A stretch of 64,000 bases of DNA from Myxococcales bacterium (GCA_028287115.1 JAQBQF010000095.1:1-64000), one strand, 5' to 3'; positions 1 to 9,487 are shown, counted from the stretch's first letter. Translations and numbers: made by a program. Notes: generated by a model not told the origin, from the letters alone.

Positions 1-2
1 GC

Positions 3-1637
3 GGCCCAACCGCGCAACTGCCCCAAAAACCAGGCGGCTCGGTGACGGCGAGCCCGCCGCCGTCGAACAAGAGCGGATCGGCGCCCGCGATTCCGAGCGT
101 GCAATTGCAGAGCGGCGCGATCCCCAACTCGACGCCGATCTCGCAGCGACTGCCATTATCGGCCGATCGACCGCCACGGCCGGCATCGCCGTCGCCGCCG
201 CCGAGCCCGGCGGGCTCGCGCCCGGCCGCGGTCCTGATCGACGACTCGGCGACGATTCCGGAGCTCTCGCCTTCGCATGTCTCGAAGCTCGCGGTCCCCG
301 TCGGTGAATTCGATGCGGCCACGAGCGAGGCCAAGCTGCGCGCCGCCTACGCGCAGGCGACCCAAAAGCGCGATGCGGCCGAGGCGCTGCTCGGCATTCC
401 GTCGGCGCCGCGGACGGTCGTCAAGCACACGCCGGTCGAGGTCCTACTCGGCGAGACCGCCGCCAAGCTGCGCGGTGATCCGACGAACATCGATCCGAAG
501 ACGATGCCGTTCGAGCGCGGCGATCCGACGATCGGTGAGCGCGCCGATGCGACCGCGATCCAGAGCCCTGCGCTGCATCGCACGCCGTCTTCGGGCGGGA
601 CGTTGCGCAATGCCGCCGCTCTTCGCCGGCAACGCGGCATCCTCGGAGACGCGCTCTACGTGTCGACGGCATGGTTCGGGATGCGGCGAGCCCGGCTCGA
701 GCTCGTCGAGCTCGAACGCCGCCAAGATACCCGCCAGCTCTCGCGGCGACGCCATCTCGTAACGCTCGGCCGTACCGCGGTGATCACCGATTCGTTCGAT
801 CATCCAGCGGTCGGAAAAGCCCGCGAACTGCTCGGCTCGGTCGAGGAAGAACGCTCGCTCCACATGGGATCCGTCGCGGCGGCGGACGCCGAGCTCGATC
901 GCGTTCGCCGCGACCGGGAAGCCAAGGCCAAGCAGTATGTGATCGACATCTCCGCACTCGACGCGGAGCTGACGTCGATCGCGAAGAAGCTCGAGCCGCT
1001 CGAAAAAGAGGCCGCGGTCATCAAGAAGCGCTCCTCCGAGCTCCGCGATTCGATTCGCCGGATCGAGAAGGCGATCTCCGAGTCGCAGGCGAGCCTGGTG
1101 TCGGTGCGCGGCCCGAAACCAGATCGCGCCGCCGTGCTCGCCGAGATCGCGACCCACAAAGCCGATCTCCAGTCGGTGCAGCGCGACGAGCCGCAGATCG
1201 CCGCCGAGCTCGATGCGCTCGATCCGCGGATCGCCGCACTCGAGGCGGCACGCAACGAAGCCCAGAAGAAGAAGCTCGCGCTGCAGACCGCGGAGACCGA
1301 GGATCAGCGCCGCACGTCCGAGCTCCTCGAAGCGATCGGCGCCAAGCGCAAGGTCGTCGACCGCGCCGCCGGCGATGCCGAGGCCGCGCGCGACCGCGTG
1401 CTGTTCGAGCTCGGCGACCGGCTCTACGTCGATCGGCCCGCGGTGCTGACCGCACAGCTCTCGCCGATCGACCAGATCGATCTCGAGCTCGGCGAGAGCG
1501 ATCGCCGCGCGATGGAGCTGCGAGAGATCCAGTCCAACGTCGACCGGGCCAAGCTCTACCGCGGCATGGCGGTGATCGCCGCAGCGATCCTCGTCGTCAG
1601 TGGCATGATCGGCTGGCTGATCTACGTGCTGGTCTAG
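3..1637 (+). CDS. Tail-anchored coiled-coil protein, 5' end outside window
   Basis: The family is not recognised. The first start codon inside the window is GTG at 42, but the same frame is open back to base 3 (reading GPTAQLPQKPGG before it), so the true start probably lies to the left of the window. Counting from base 42, residues 1-75 are Pro/Ser-rich low complexity. Roughly residues 270-460 are charged heptad-like helix rich in Glu, Lys, Ala and Leu, typical of a long coiled coil. The last 25 residues (about 506-530) form one hydrophobic segment (AAILVVSGMIGWLIYVLV) ending at the stop, so the protein looks C-terminally anchored with its bulk in the cytoplasm. It precedes a small membrane protein and era on the same strand with short gaps, so co-transcription is plausible. 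A structural or envelope-tethering role is only inference. Confidence 0.75.
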   Translation, partial: GPTAQLPQKPGGSVTASPPPSNKSGSAPAIPSVQLQSGAIPNSTPISQRLPLSADRPPRPASPSPPPSPAGSRPAAVLIDDSATIPELSPSHVSKLAVPVGEFDAATSEAKLRAAYAQATQKRDAAEALLGIPSAPRTVVKHTPVEVLLGETAAKLRGDPTNIDPKTMPFERGDPTIGERADATAIQSPALHRTPSSGGTLRNAAALRRQRGILGDALYVSTAWFGMRRARLELVELERRQDTRQLSRRRHLVTLGRTAVITDSFDHPAVGKARELLGSVEEERSLHMGSVAAADAELDRVRRDREAKAKQYVIDISALDAELTSIAKKLEPLEKEAAVIKKRSSELRDSIRRIEKAISESQASLVSVRGPKPDRAAVLAEIATHKADLQSVQRDEPQIAAELDALDPRIAALEAARNEAQKKKLALQTAETEDQRRTSELLEAIGAKRKVVDRAAGDAEAARDRVLFELGDRLYVDRPAVLTAQLSPIDQIDLELGESDRRAMELREIQSNVDRAKLYRGMAVIAAAILVVSGMIGWLIYVLV

Positions 1638-1677
1638 AAAATTGGCCCGGGCTCGCTCCCGGCGTTAGCGTCGGGGG

Positions 1678-1941
1678 GTGCACCGCCTGGCCCTCACGCT
1701 CGCGTTTGGCGCGATGTTCGCCGCGGGGCTGCCGTCTCCCGGTCTATTCGCCGCGATCGGGCTCGGGCTCGCGGCCATCGGCTGCGGCTGGGTCGGCTAC
1801 GCACGTCGAGCGGCTCCGGGTGCGACCCGGATCGCGTCCGCTGCCGCGGTCACGGTCGGCACGCTGGGCTTGCTGCTCGGCGCGGCCCGCGTCGTAATCG
1901 CCCTCGCTGCCATCGATCGCATCGATCGCATGCTCGGCTAG
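1678..1941 (+). CDS. Small two-TM membrane protein
   Basis: An 87-residue hydrophobic protein starting at GTG 1678, 40 bases after the coiled-coil gene and 27 bases before era. Two hydrophobic stretches are visible: about residues 3-40, rich in Gly, Leu and Ala and possibly two short helices, and about residues 52-78 (SAAAVTVGTLGLLLGAARVV). They are joined by a short basic loop (YARRAAPG). No family is recognised. The position between two same-strand genes and the good hydrophobic pattern support it as real, although the start lacks a strong Shine-Dalgarno sequence. Confidence 0.6.
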   Translation: MHRLALTLAFGAMFAAGLPSPGLFAAIGLGLAAIGCGWVGYARRAAPGATRIASAAAVTVGTLGLLLGAARVVIALAAIDRIDRMLG

Positions 1942-1968
1942 GCCCGTGATGTGCTACACGAGCGCCCG

Positions 1969-2913
1969 ATGGACGTTCGGGCCGGTTTCTGCGCGATCGT
2001 CGGATTGCCGAACGTCGGCAAGTCGACGCTGCTGAATCGCGTCCTCGGTCGGCGCCTCGTCGCGGTGTCCTCCAAGCCGCAGACCACGCGCGACCGGATC
2101 CTAGGAGTCCATACGATCGAGCTACCCGGTGAGACGCCGCCTCGTGCGCAGATCGCCTACGTCGATACGCCGGGCGTCCAGACCGGTCGCGGCCCGCTGC
2201 GCCGTTACATGCGCGACGCGGCGATCGCCGCTGCCGAAGATGCTGATGTCGTGCTGCTCCTGGTCGACGCTCTCGATCCGAAGAGCAAGACTGCGCCTTC
2301 TCCCGATGGCGAAGCGAACGACTCCGACATGCACGCGCTGCTCGCCGCCTCGCGCGAGCACCCGCTGATCGTCGGGCTCAACAAGGTCGATCGGCTCGCG
2401 AAGACGGATCTGCTGCCGATGATCCAGGCCTGGTCGGCGCTCGCGCCCGGCGTCGAGATCGTCCCGATCTCCGCGGCGACCGGCGACAACGTCGATGCCC
2501 TCGAGCGCGTGATCGCGAGCAAGCTTCCCGCCGGACCGGCGCTGTTCCCCGAGGAGATGGTCACCGATCGCTCGCCGCAGTTCATCGCGCAGGAGATCAT
2601 CCGCGAGCAGCTCTATCACCAGCTCGGCAAGGAGCTGCCGTACGCGAGCGCCGTGCAGATCGAGACCTGGACCGAGCGGCGCGGCGAGCTCGTGATCGGC
2701 GCGGTGATCGTCGTCGAGCGCGAGTCGCAGAAGCCGATCGTCGTCGGCAAGGGCGGCAGTCGCGTGCGCGAGCTCGGGATCGCGGCGCGCGCGGCCGTCG
2801 CCGAAGCGCTCGGCAAGCCGACGCACCTGACGCTGTTCATCAAGGTCCGCGAGGAGTGGAGCCAGACGGAAACCGAGCTGCGCAAGCTCGGCTACGGAGG
2901 AGACCCGTCATGA
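1969..2913 (+). CDS. era: GTPase Era (ribosome assembly)
   Basis: Era binds the 3' end of 16S rRNA and assists 30S subunit maturation. The 314-residue product has the G1 loop GLPNVGKST (residues 12-20), G3 DTPG (66-69) and G4 NKVD (138-141). A C-terminal KH domain carries a VVGKGGSRVRELG segment that matches the Era family. Length and domain order are normal. An in-frame GTG at 1951 would add six residues, but ATG 1969 puts the protein start just before the first G-domain strand and is preferred. The stop overlaps the der start (ATGA), so the two GTPases are translationally coupled. A short insertion around residues 108-120 (Pro/Asp/Ser-rich) follows switch II. Confidence in the identity is high. 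Confidence 0.96.
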   Translation: MDVRAGFCAIVGLPNVGKSTLLNRVLGRRLVAVSSKPQTTRDRILGVHTIELPGETPPRAQIAYVDTPGVQTGRGPLRRYMRDAAIAAAEDADVVLLLVDALDPKSKTAPSPDGEANDSDMHALLAASREHPLIVGLNKVDRLAKTDLLPMIQAWSALAPGVEIVPISAATGDNVDALERVIASKLPAGPALFPEEMVTDRSPQFIAQEIIREQLYHQLGKELPYASAVQIETWTERRGELVIGAVIVVERESQKPIVVGKGGSRVRELGIAARAAVAEALGKPTHLTLFIKVREEWSQTETELRKLGYGGDPS

Positions 2914-4349
2914 GCGCCCCACTGCTCGCGATCATCGGCCGGCCGAACGTCGGCAAGTCGACGCTCTTCAATCGGCTCGTCGGCGGGCGTCCCGCGCTCG
3001 TGCACGACACGCCGGGCCTGACGCGTGATCGCCGCTACGGCGATGCTGATTATTTCGGCAAGCCGCTGCGGATCGTCGACACCGGAGGCCTCGATCCGGA
3101 GGCCGCGAGCGAGGTCATCGGGGCCGGCATTCATCGCCAGGCGATGATCGCGATCGGCGAGGCTGATGTCCTCGTGCTCGTCGTCGACGGACGCGCCGGC
3201 GTGTCCTCGATCGATCATCAGCTCGCGAACGAGCTCCGCGCGACCGGCAAGCCGGTGTTTCTCGTCGTCAACAAGATCGATCACCCGACGAATGATCCCC
3301 TCGTGCACGAGTTTCACGAGCTCGGCCTCGGCGACGCATGGCCGGTCTCCGCCGCACACGGCCGCGGCATCGACGCGCTCCTCGAGGCGATCTGTGAAGT
3401 GGTCGACCCCAATGCACCGCCTCCGAGCGAGCCCGAGCCCGAGGATCTGTTCGACAAGTACCTGAGCCCCAAGCTCGATGAACGCGGCCAGCCCGACGAA
3501 GAAGCGCCACAAGAAGAGCCCGACGACGGCCCGCTGCGCGTCGCATTCATCGGCCGGCCGAACGCCGGCAAGTCCTCGCTGACCAACCGCTTGCTCGGCG
3601 AAGAGCGCTCGCTCGTCCACCATGTCGCCGGCACGACGACCGATCCGGTCGACACGCCATTCTCGCACCGCGGCCGCGAGTACATCTTGATCGACACCGC
3701 AGGGATCCGGCGCAAGGCGCGGATCGACGAGGACGTCGAGAAGATCGCCGTCTCGATGGCGATCGGGCAGATGGCCCGCGCCGACGTCGTCGTCCTCGTG
3801 ATCGACGCGAGCATCGGCCCCGCGGAACAGGATGCGCGGATCGCCGGCAAGATCGAAGACACCGGCCGCGCGGTCGTGATCGCGCTCAACAAGTCCGACA
3901 CGATCTCCGGAGAAGAGGCCAAGACACGACTCCGCGATCTGACCAAGGACACGTTCCACTTCATGCCGTGGGCGCCGGTGACGATGCTGTCCGCACAGCG
4001 CGGCGACGGCGTCGACCGCTTGCTCGATCTCGTCGATCAGGTCGCGCTCGAGCACTCCAAGCGAATCCCGACCGCTCAGCTCAATCGGTTCTTCGCCGAA
4101 GTGATCGAAGAGATGCCGCCGCCGCTTCATCACGGGCGCTCGGTCAAGATCCACTACATCACGCAGGGTGCGACGCGCCCACCGACGTTCCTGCTCTGGG
4201 CGAACACGCCCGACGGTCTCAACCCGACGTACAAGCGCTTCATCGCGAATCGGTTACGCGAGACCTACGGGTTCCGCGGCACCCCGATCAAGATCATCAT
4301 CAAGGCGCGCAAAGACCGGCACAAGGAAGACCCGAATTGGAGGGGCTGA
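2910..4349 (+). CDS. der: GTPase Der (EngA), double G domain
   Basis: Der is an essential tandem-GTPase that acts in 50S ribosome assembly. The 479-residue product has a first G domain with GRPNVGKST (10-18), DTGG and NKID. An acidic linker follows (near residues 180-205, SEPEPEDLFDKY). The second G domain has GRPNAGKSS, DTAG and NKSD. The C-terminal KH-like domain ends in the family signature around TPIKIIIKARKDRHKEDPNW. The start ATG overlaps the era stop by four bases; the frame stays open upstream inside era, but no upstream start makes sense. Length is close to the usual 440-500 residues. Confidence 0.97.
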   Translation: MSAPLLAIIGRPNVGKSTLFNRLVGGRPALVHDTPGLTRDRRYGDADYFGKPLRIVDTGGLDPEAASEVIGAGIHRQAMIAIGEADVLVLVVDGRAGVSSIDHQLANELRATGKPVFLVVNKIDHPTNDPLVHEFHELGLGDAWPVSAAHGRGIDALLEAICEVVDPNAPPPSEPEPEDLFDKYLSPKLDERGQPDEEAPQEEPDDGPLRVAFIGRPNAGKSSLTNRLLGEERSLVHHVAGTTTDPVDTPFSHRGREYILIDTAGIRRKARIDEDVEKIAVSMAIGQMARADVVVLVIDASIGPAEQDARIAGKIEDTGRAVVIALNKSDTISGEEAKTRLRDLTKDTFHFMPWAPVTMLSAQRGDGVDRLLDLVDQVALEHSKRIPTAQLNRFFAEVIEEMPPPLHHGRSVKIHYITQGATRPPTFLLWANTPDGLNPTYKRFIANRLRETYGFRGTPIKIIIKARKDRHKEDPNWRG

Positions 4350-4360
4350 GACCTCGTGTC

Positions 4361-4909
4361 TTAGAAGTAGCCCCAGCGCACCGTGCCGCGGACGCCGAAC
4401 GTGAGGATCGTGACGTCGCCGCCGAACGAGGCCAGCCTGCCTTCGAAGCCCCACGATCGGGAGCGGCTCTGCAGAAAATCAACCCCGCCTCCGATCGCGA
4501 GCACGACCTGCGCGCCGCGTTCGATCGGACCGCCACCGGAGACGAGTCCGCCGATGCCGACGAACGCGTAGGGCACGTACTTGAGGACGTCGAACCGAAA
4601 TACCGCGCCGACATCGCCAAGGCCCGCGTACGATGTCTTGCTCTGCATCGCGTTGGCGACGCCGCCGTAGAACAGCCCTCCGGACAGCTCACCGCGGAGC
4701 GCGAAATCGGTGCCGATCGCACGCTCGTAGATCACGGAGAGCGCGCCGCCGACGTCGGGAGATAGCGCAGGAGGTGCCATGTTCCCGGTCTTCTTGCCGG
4801 GCGCCGAGAAGGTCGCCCAGCCAAGCCCGACCGACAGCGCGCGCTCGCCTTCAGCCAGCGCCGGAGAGGCGGCCAGCAGCAAGCTCGCGATCAACCACGC
4901 GCGTCTCAC
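4361..4909 (-). CDS. Outer-membrane beta-barrel protein
   Basis: A protein of about 182 residues with a clear Sec signal peptide when read from GTG 4909 (RRAWLIASLLLAASPALA, cut before EGE). The frame is open to a TTG at 4945, but that would put twelve extra residues before the signal. The mature part alternates polar and hydrophobic residues with many Gly and aromatic residues and ends in RWGYF. The C-terminal aromatic residue is the usual sorting signal of outer-membrane barrels. At about 160 mature residues it could make an eight-stranded barrel. It is transcribed towards der and divergently from the yfgM-like gene. Function beyond an envelope barrel is unknown. Confidence 0.75.
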   Translation of the reverse strand: MRRAWLIASLLLAASPALAEGERALSVGLGWATFSAPGKKTGNMAPPALSPDVGGALSVIYERAIGTDFALRGELSGGLFYGGVANAMQSKTSYAGLGDVGAVFRFDVLKYVPYAFVGIGGLVSGGGPIERGAQVVLAIGGGVDFLQSRSRSWGFEGRLASFGGDVTILTFGVRGTVRWGYF

Positions 4910-5008
4910 GCCTCCGACGGTCGCTCGTTTGGCCAGCGGAAGCAACCCACCGGCAGACCACGCAGTCCAAACGCCAACCCCCTGATTTGTGCTACATCGC
5001 GGTCTGCC

Positions 5009-5773
5009 GTGGCTGACAAGGACGAACCCAACACCAAGAATGCCCCGACCGCGACGCCGCGGCTCGAGGTCAAGGCCGTGTCACTCGGGAACGAGTCGAT
5101 CCTCGATCGCTTGCTCCCGCACATGAAGAAGATCGTCATCGCGATCGCGGTGACGGCGGCGATCCTCGGGGTCGTGTTCTTCGTGGTGTGGATGCGCGAT
5201 CGCAAGCACGGTCACGAGACCGAGAAGGTCGCGACCGTGCTCGAAGTGGCCGAGCGCCCGGTGCGTCCTGCCGACGAGAAGCCCGATCCGAAGAAGCCGG
5301 CGGCTCCGAGCTTCGCCGATCCCAAGGAACGCGCAAACGCGGTCCTCGACTCGCTCGTCAAGCAAGGCACCGACATGGTCGGCCCCACGTATCGCGCGTC
5401 GCTGCTGGTCCAGGCCGGCAAGCTCGACGAGGCGATCGCGGAGTATCGCAAGGCGCAGGGCCAGACGGGTCTCGACGGCGTGCTCGCACGCGAAGGTCTC
5501 GGCATCGCGCTCGAGATGAAGGCGACCCAGGAGAAGGACGCAACCGTGCGGCAGAAGGGCCTCGAAGAGGCACTCGCGACGTTCAAGGCGATGCAGCCCG
5601 ACGACAAGGGCCCGCGCGCCGCGTACGCGCTCTACCACCAAGGCCGGATGCTCGCGCTACTCGGCAAGCGCGACGAGGCCAAGGCCGTGTTCGAGAAAGC
5701 CAAGGAGCTCGGCAAGAACACCGATCTCGCGGAGCGCGTCGACGAGCGGCTTGCAGGTCTTGGAGCGTCGTGA
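5009..5773 (+). CDS. YfgM-like membrane-anchored TPR protein
   Basis: A 254-residue protein with a cytoplasmic N-terminus, one transmembrane segment at about residues 40-62 (KKIVIAIAVTAAILGVVFFV), a Pro/Lys linker and a periplasmic helical-repeat domain. TPR-like pairs lie around residues 125-250 (AGKLDEAIAEYRKAQ; LLGKRDEAKAVFEKAKELG). This matches YfgM, which associates with SecYEG and periplasmic chaperones. Synteny supports the call: in E. coli yfgM is followed by bamB and der, and here bamB follows with a GTGA overlap and der lies just upstream. The start is GTG 5009. Sequence similarity to YfgM itself would be weak, so the name rests on architecture plus neighbours. Confidence 0.75.
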   Translation: MADKDEPNTKNAPTATPRLEVKAVSLGNESILDRLLPHMKKIVIAIAVTAAILGVVFFVVWMRDRKHGHETEKVATVLEVAERPVRPADEKPDPKKPAAPSFADPKERANAVLDSLVKQGTDMVGPTYRASLLVQAGKLDEAIAEYRKAQGQTGLDGVLAREGLGIALEMKATQEKDATVRQKGLEEALATFKAMQPDDKGPRAAYALYHQGRMLALLGKRDEAKAVFEKAKELGKNTDLAERVDERLAGLGAS

Positions 5774-6957
5774 TTCGAACGGGTGAACGCGCTCGAGCGA
5801 TCGCGCTGGCCGTCCTCACGACCAGCCTCAGCTTCGCGATCGCCGGCTGCGTCCGCGTCCCTTACAAGACCGCGGACGCGATGAGCGCCGAGCCGATCGA
5901 GTCGCTCGGTGAAGATCGCTTGTCGCTCAAGTGGAAGTTCATCACCTCCGATCGCAGCACCGAAGTCACACCCCAAGAATTCGCGGCCGCCGCGGTGTAC
6001 GCCGACACGATCTACATCGGCTCGGCGAGCGGGAAGTTCTTCGCGCTGCGGCTCGCCAACGGGCTCGAGCGCTGGCACAAGCAGCTCGGGTCGGTGGCGT
6101 GCGCGCCGCTCGTCAGCCAGGGCATGCTCTACATCGGCACGAACGAGGGCTTTCTCGTCGCCATCGACTCGCAGACCGGGATCGAGAAGTGGCGCTACCA
6201 GAGCCGCGGACCGATCGAGCAGACGCCGAGCTCGACGGGTGATCTGATCATCTTCGCGAACGAAGCCGATCAAGTCGTCGCCGTGGATGCGATCACCGGC
6301 AAGTTCAAGTGGCAGTACAAGAGCGAGACGCCCGAGGAGTACACGCTGCGCGGTCACGCGGGCGTGGCGATCGATGGCGAGCTCGCCTACACCGGGTTCT
6401 CGAACGGAACCTTGGTCGCGTTGCGCAAGGAGAATGGCTCGGTCGCGTGGTCGACGTCGCTCAAGGCCGACGCCGATCGCTTCATGGACGTCGACGCGAC
6501 TCCGCTGGTGATCTCCGGCACCGTCTACGCGTCATCGTCGTCCGGTGGCGTCTACGCGATCGACAAGCTGACCGGACTCGTGCGCTGGCGGGTTCCGTTC
6601 TGGGATGCCGCGCTGCCAAGCTCCGTCGGCAACGTCGGTGGCCTCGCGAGCGACGGTAAGGTGCTCTACGTCTCGGTCGCGGACCTCGGGACGTACGCGA
6701 TGGACTTCAGCGGCAACGTGCTGTGGCGCGTCGGTGCTCGAGGCGGCGGCGAGCCCGCGGCGCCGGTCGTCTTCGGCGACCTCCTCGTGTACTCGCTCGC
6801 CGGTGCGGGGCTGTTCGTCGCCGATCGCAAGACCGGCGAGACACTCGAATATTTCGATCCGGGCGACGGCGTCTCGGCGCAGCCGACGATCACCGCCGAC
6901 GGTCGGATGTTCGTGATGTCGAATCGCGGAATCGTCTACGCGTTCGATCTCGACTGA
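5770..6957 (+). CDS. bamB: BamB-like PQQ-repeat outer-membrane lipoprotein
   Basis: BamB is the beta-propeller lipoprotein of the outer-membrane barrel assembly (BAM) complex. The frame is open far upstream inside the yfgM-like gene, but GTG 5770 overlaps that gene's stop (GTGA) and gives a proper lipoprotein signal with lipobox IAGC (Cys27). The 395-residue product carries repeated PQQ/propeller blades with the alternation 'YIGSASGKFFALRLANG-W' and 'VVAVDAITGKFKWQYK', in about seven or eight copies. Length matches BamB (about 390). The adjacent YfgM-like protein and nearby der strengthen the identification. A strong hairpin terminator follows at 6973-7004. Confidence 0.88.
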   Translation: MIRTGERARAIALAVLTTSLSFAIAGCVRVPYKTADAMSAEPIESLGEDRLSLKWKFITSDRSTEVTPQEFAAAAVYADTIYIGSASGKFFALRLANGLERWHKQLGSVACAPLVSQGMLYIGTNEGFLVAIDSQTGIEKWRYQSRGPIEQTPSSTGDLIIFANEADQVVAVDAITGKFKWQYKSETPEEYTLRGHAGVAIDGELAYTGFSNGTLVALRKENGSVAWSTSLKADADRFMDVDATPLVISGTVYASSSSGGVYAIDKLTGLVRWRVPFWDAALPSSVGNVGGLASDGKVLYVSVADLGTYAMDFSGNVLWRVGARGGGEPAAPVVFGDLLVYSLAGAGLFVADRKTGETLEYFDPGDGVSAQPTITADGRMFVMSNRGIVYAFDLD

Positions 6958-6972
6958 GGCGCATTAGATCGA

Positions 6973-7004
6973 ATTTTGGTCCGCAGCGAAGCGAGGACCA
7001 AAAT
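6973..7004. terminator. Bidirectional terminator between bamB and EAL gene
   Basis: A perfect 10-bp inverted repeat ATTTTGGTCC / GGACCAAAAT (6973-6982 and 6995-7004) has a 12-base loop and A/T-rich ends, so it can act as an intrinsic terminator in both directions. A second, weaker stem (ATCTCCC / GGGAGAT, about 7003-7009 and 7032-7038) follows at once. It sits between convergent genes, as expected for a shared terminator. Confidence 0.75.
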
Positions 7005-7040
7005 CTCCCTGCGCCGAAGGAATCCCCCTGGGGAGATTGA

Positions 7041-7907
7041 TTACAACGGATCGCAGAACGGCGGCGCAGGCCGCGCGAGCAGGTAGCCCTGCAGCAGGTC
7101 GCAACCGAGGTCAACGAGGACCTTGGCCTCCGCCTCCGTCTCGACGCCTTCACCGATGATCATCGTGCCTTGCTCGCGGCACAGCTCGGTGACCGAGCGC
7201 ACCAGGCGCTGCTTCATCGGGTGCTTGTCGATATCGCGGACGAGCGACATGTCGAGCTTGACGAAGTCGGTGTCGAGCGGCGTGAACGTGCCCATCCGCG
7301 CGTGACCGCCGCCGAGGTCATCGATCGCGATCCGGAACCCGAGGTCGCGGAGCTCGGCGACCCGGTAGCGCAGATCGATCTCGCCTTCGAGCGACGTGCG
7401 CTCGGTGATCTCGAGAACGACGCGACCGGCGACCTTCGACAGCGGCGAGAACGAAGACGTGAGCTGCTTGTCGAACAGATCGAGCAGGTGAAGGTTGATG
7501 AACACGACGCCGCGCGCCGCCGGTGACTCGGCGATGACCTTGGCGGTCTGCGCTCGCACGGCGCGTCCGAGGAGTGGGATCTTCTCGAGCCGCTCGGCCG
7601 CATCGAGGATCGCACCCGGATGTGGCAGCGACTTGTCGGTCGAGCGCAGCAGGGCTTCGTATCCGAAGCGCGCGCGCGTGCTCGCGTGAACGATCGGCTG
7701 GAAGTGCATCGTCATCGCCGCGAGACAACGCGACAGCTTCTCTTCGAGATCGCGAAGGTGTGCGTTCCCTTCGGCGTGAACCGTCTCGGGTGGCGCGGTA
7801 CCGACCGCGAAAGGCTGCGAGCGTTCGCTGGTCTGCTCGGAAATCACGCCGGGCGGCGCCACGGGCGAGCCTCCGTCACGAGTCCGATCCGTCGACACGA
7901 ACTTCAT
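7041..7907 (-). CDS. EAL-domain cyclic-di-GMP phosphodiesterase
   Basis: Predicted to hydrolyse c-di-GMP. The visible EAL signatures look catalytically intact: YEALLR, the Asn of FINLHLLDLF, LEITER, the AIDDLG aspartates, VKLDMSLVRDI, GEGVETEAE and LQGYLLARP. The N-terminal ~50 residues are polar and show no other domain, so this is a stand-alone EAL protein of about 288 residues. The frame is open to 8006; ATG 7907 (MKFVSTD) or ATG 7916 are the plausible starts and neither has a good Shine-Dalgarno. No GGDEF partner is in the window. Regulation is unknown. Confidence 0.88.
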   Translation of the reverse strand: MKFVSTDRTRDGGSPVAPPGVISEQTSERSQPFAVGTAPPETVHAEGNAHLRDLEEKLSRCLAAMTMHFQPIVHASTRARFGYEALLRSTDKSLPHPGAILDAAERLEKIPLLGRAVRAQTAKVIAESPAARGVVFINLHLLDLFDKQLTSSFSPLSKVAGRVVLEITERTSLEGEIDLRYRVAELRDLGFRIAIDDLGGGHARMGTFTPLDTDFVKLDMSLVRDIDKHPMKQRLVRSVTELCREQGTMIIGEGVETEAEAKVLVDLGCDLLQGYLLARPAPPFCDPL

Positions 7908-8019
7908 CGTACACATGCATCGGCCGAGGCGCCAATCGCATAAGGGCCTTCGCGATGAAGGAGCGTGTAGGCGGACCACCCCGCGCGAATGCGCACGGTG
8001 CAGCAAAATGCGGCAGGGC

Positions 8020-8487
8020 TCAGCCGAGTCGGCGGAGGTGCTCGCGGAATTCTCCGACGACGAGTGAGGCCGGATGGCCGTCGAGCTCGTTGCTGATCAA
8101 GTCATCGACGATCGGCAGGTCGAGCACGAGGCGATACAGCATCATGCAGGCCCGTGAGGAGAGCGGTAGGAACCGAGCTTCGCCGGACATGACCACGTTG
8201 GAGGTATCGGGTGCCGTCCACGCCACCGTATAGGTGCTGGGATCGTAGCGGTACTCGAGCGTGTACCCGAGCGAGCCGCGCTCGAGCTTGCGCGTGAAGG
8301 CGACGCGGGTTGCGCGGCCGTCCAACGCGCGCGTGACGATGCGTGCGGTCTGGATGATCGGAAGCCAACGTGGGACCTCGACCGCATCGGCAAACACCTC
8401 GTACGCCACCCGCGCACCGACCGACAACGTCGTGGAGACCTCGCTTGCGAGAGGCGCTGGCTGGGTAAATGCGATCGCGGTGGCCAT
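8020..8487 (-). CDS. SRPBCC (START-like) family protein
   Basis: A 155-residue protein with the SRPBCC/polyketide-cyclase-like layout: an early strand (VSTTLSVGARVAYEVFADAVEVPRWLP), a run of beta strands (RATRVAFTRK, YTLEYRYDP, YTVAWTAPD, NVVMSGEARFLPL) and a long C-terminal helix. These proteins form a hydrophobic-ligand cavity; the ligand cannot be told from sequence. The start is ATG 8487, chosen because an AAGGAG sits at 8494-8499, about six bases upstream; the frame stays open to 8577 without other support. It follows the EAL gene's upstream region on the same strand. Confidence 0.75.
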   Translation of the reverse strand: MATAIAFTQPAPLASEVSTTLSVGARVAYEVFADAVEVPRWLPIIQTARIVTRALDGRATRVAFTRKLERGSLGYTLEYRYDPSTYTVAWTAPDTSNVVMSGEARFLPLSSRACMMLYRLVLDLPIVDDLISNELDGHPASLVVGEFREHLRRLG

Positions 8488-8654
8488 GTTCAACTCCTTG
8501 CGTACCGAACACACAGCAACCGCGATACCAAGGCGGCGCCACCTGATTCCGAGCAGTTGAAGGCGACTCGGTGGCAAATTACCCGACCAGTCGAGTTGCC
8601 GGCGGCGTGATCGCTATCCGCTAACTGGAGACAACACAGACACTCCCACCGCGA

Positions 8655-9487
8655 TCAGCCCGTAGGTTGCGCACACGAAACACGGGGTTGGCAGTGCGGA
8701 CACGACCACGTCCAGCGAGGGGGATCGCCCAGCTGGTAGCAATCGATCGCCGCCACCTCGCAGCGGCGACACGGCTTGCCGCTGCGGCCGTAGACGAAGT
8801 ATCGCTCGGCCTGATCCGGCCGATCTCCAGACAGCAGCTGGCGCGTGGCGCGAGGGGATGGCCCGAGGTTGTCGAGCATCAGCTCGCGGGCCGCGGTGTA
8901 CAGCCGTTCGACCGCGAGCCGATCGAGCCGGCCGATCGGCTCGCGCGGATCGATGCCGCGCGCGAACAGCGCTTCGCACTTGTAGATGTTGCCGATGCCC
9001 GCGACCACGCGTTGATCGAGCAGGACGTCCGAGATCGTGCGCTCGGCGCGACCGAGCGCTCGCTCCGCGGCGGCGTGCGGATCGAAACCGTCGCCCAAGA
9101 TGTCGGGCCCGAGCGAAGCGATCGCCTGGCCGTGCATCGGCGAGCGGCGATGCGAGATCTCGACCGTCCGTGCGCCGACCCAGACGTAGACGCCATCGCG
9201 CGTCGTGATCGCGAGACTCGCGCGACCGGGCGACAGCTTCGCGAGCGCGGCATCTCCCACCTTGCGATCGTAGGCGCGAAACCTGCCGTACATCCCGAGG
9301 TGCATCCGGAGATACGCTCCATCGTCGAGCTCGATAACAAGGTGCTTGCCATGCGCCGCGACACTCGCGACCGTGCGCCCCGCGATGTCTCGTGTGAGGC
9401 CTTGGGTCGTGACGCGCTCGAGCACGAGGCCCGTGAGCCGCGGTGCGAGCTTGGCGGCAATCCGATGAATCGTATCGCCCTCGGGCA

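Noticed and set aside
5188..5769. In-frame extension of the bamB-like gene by about 194 codons
   Set aside because: It runs through the yfgM-like gene in another frame, is extremely Arg-rich and would bury the lipoprotein signal; GTG 5770 with lipobox is clearly better.
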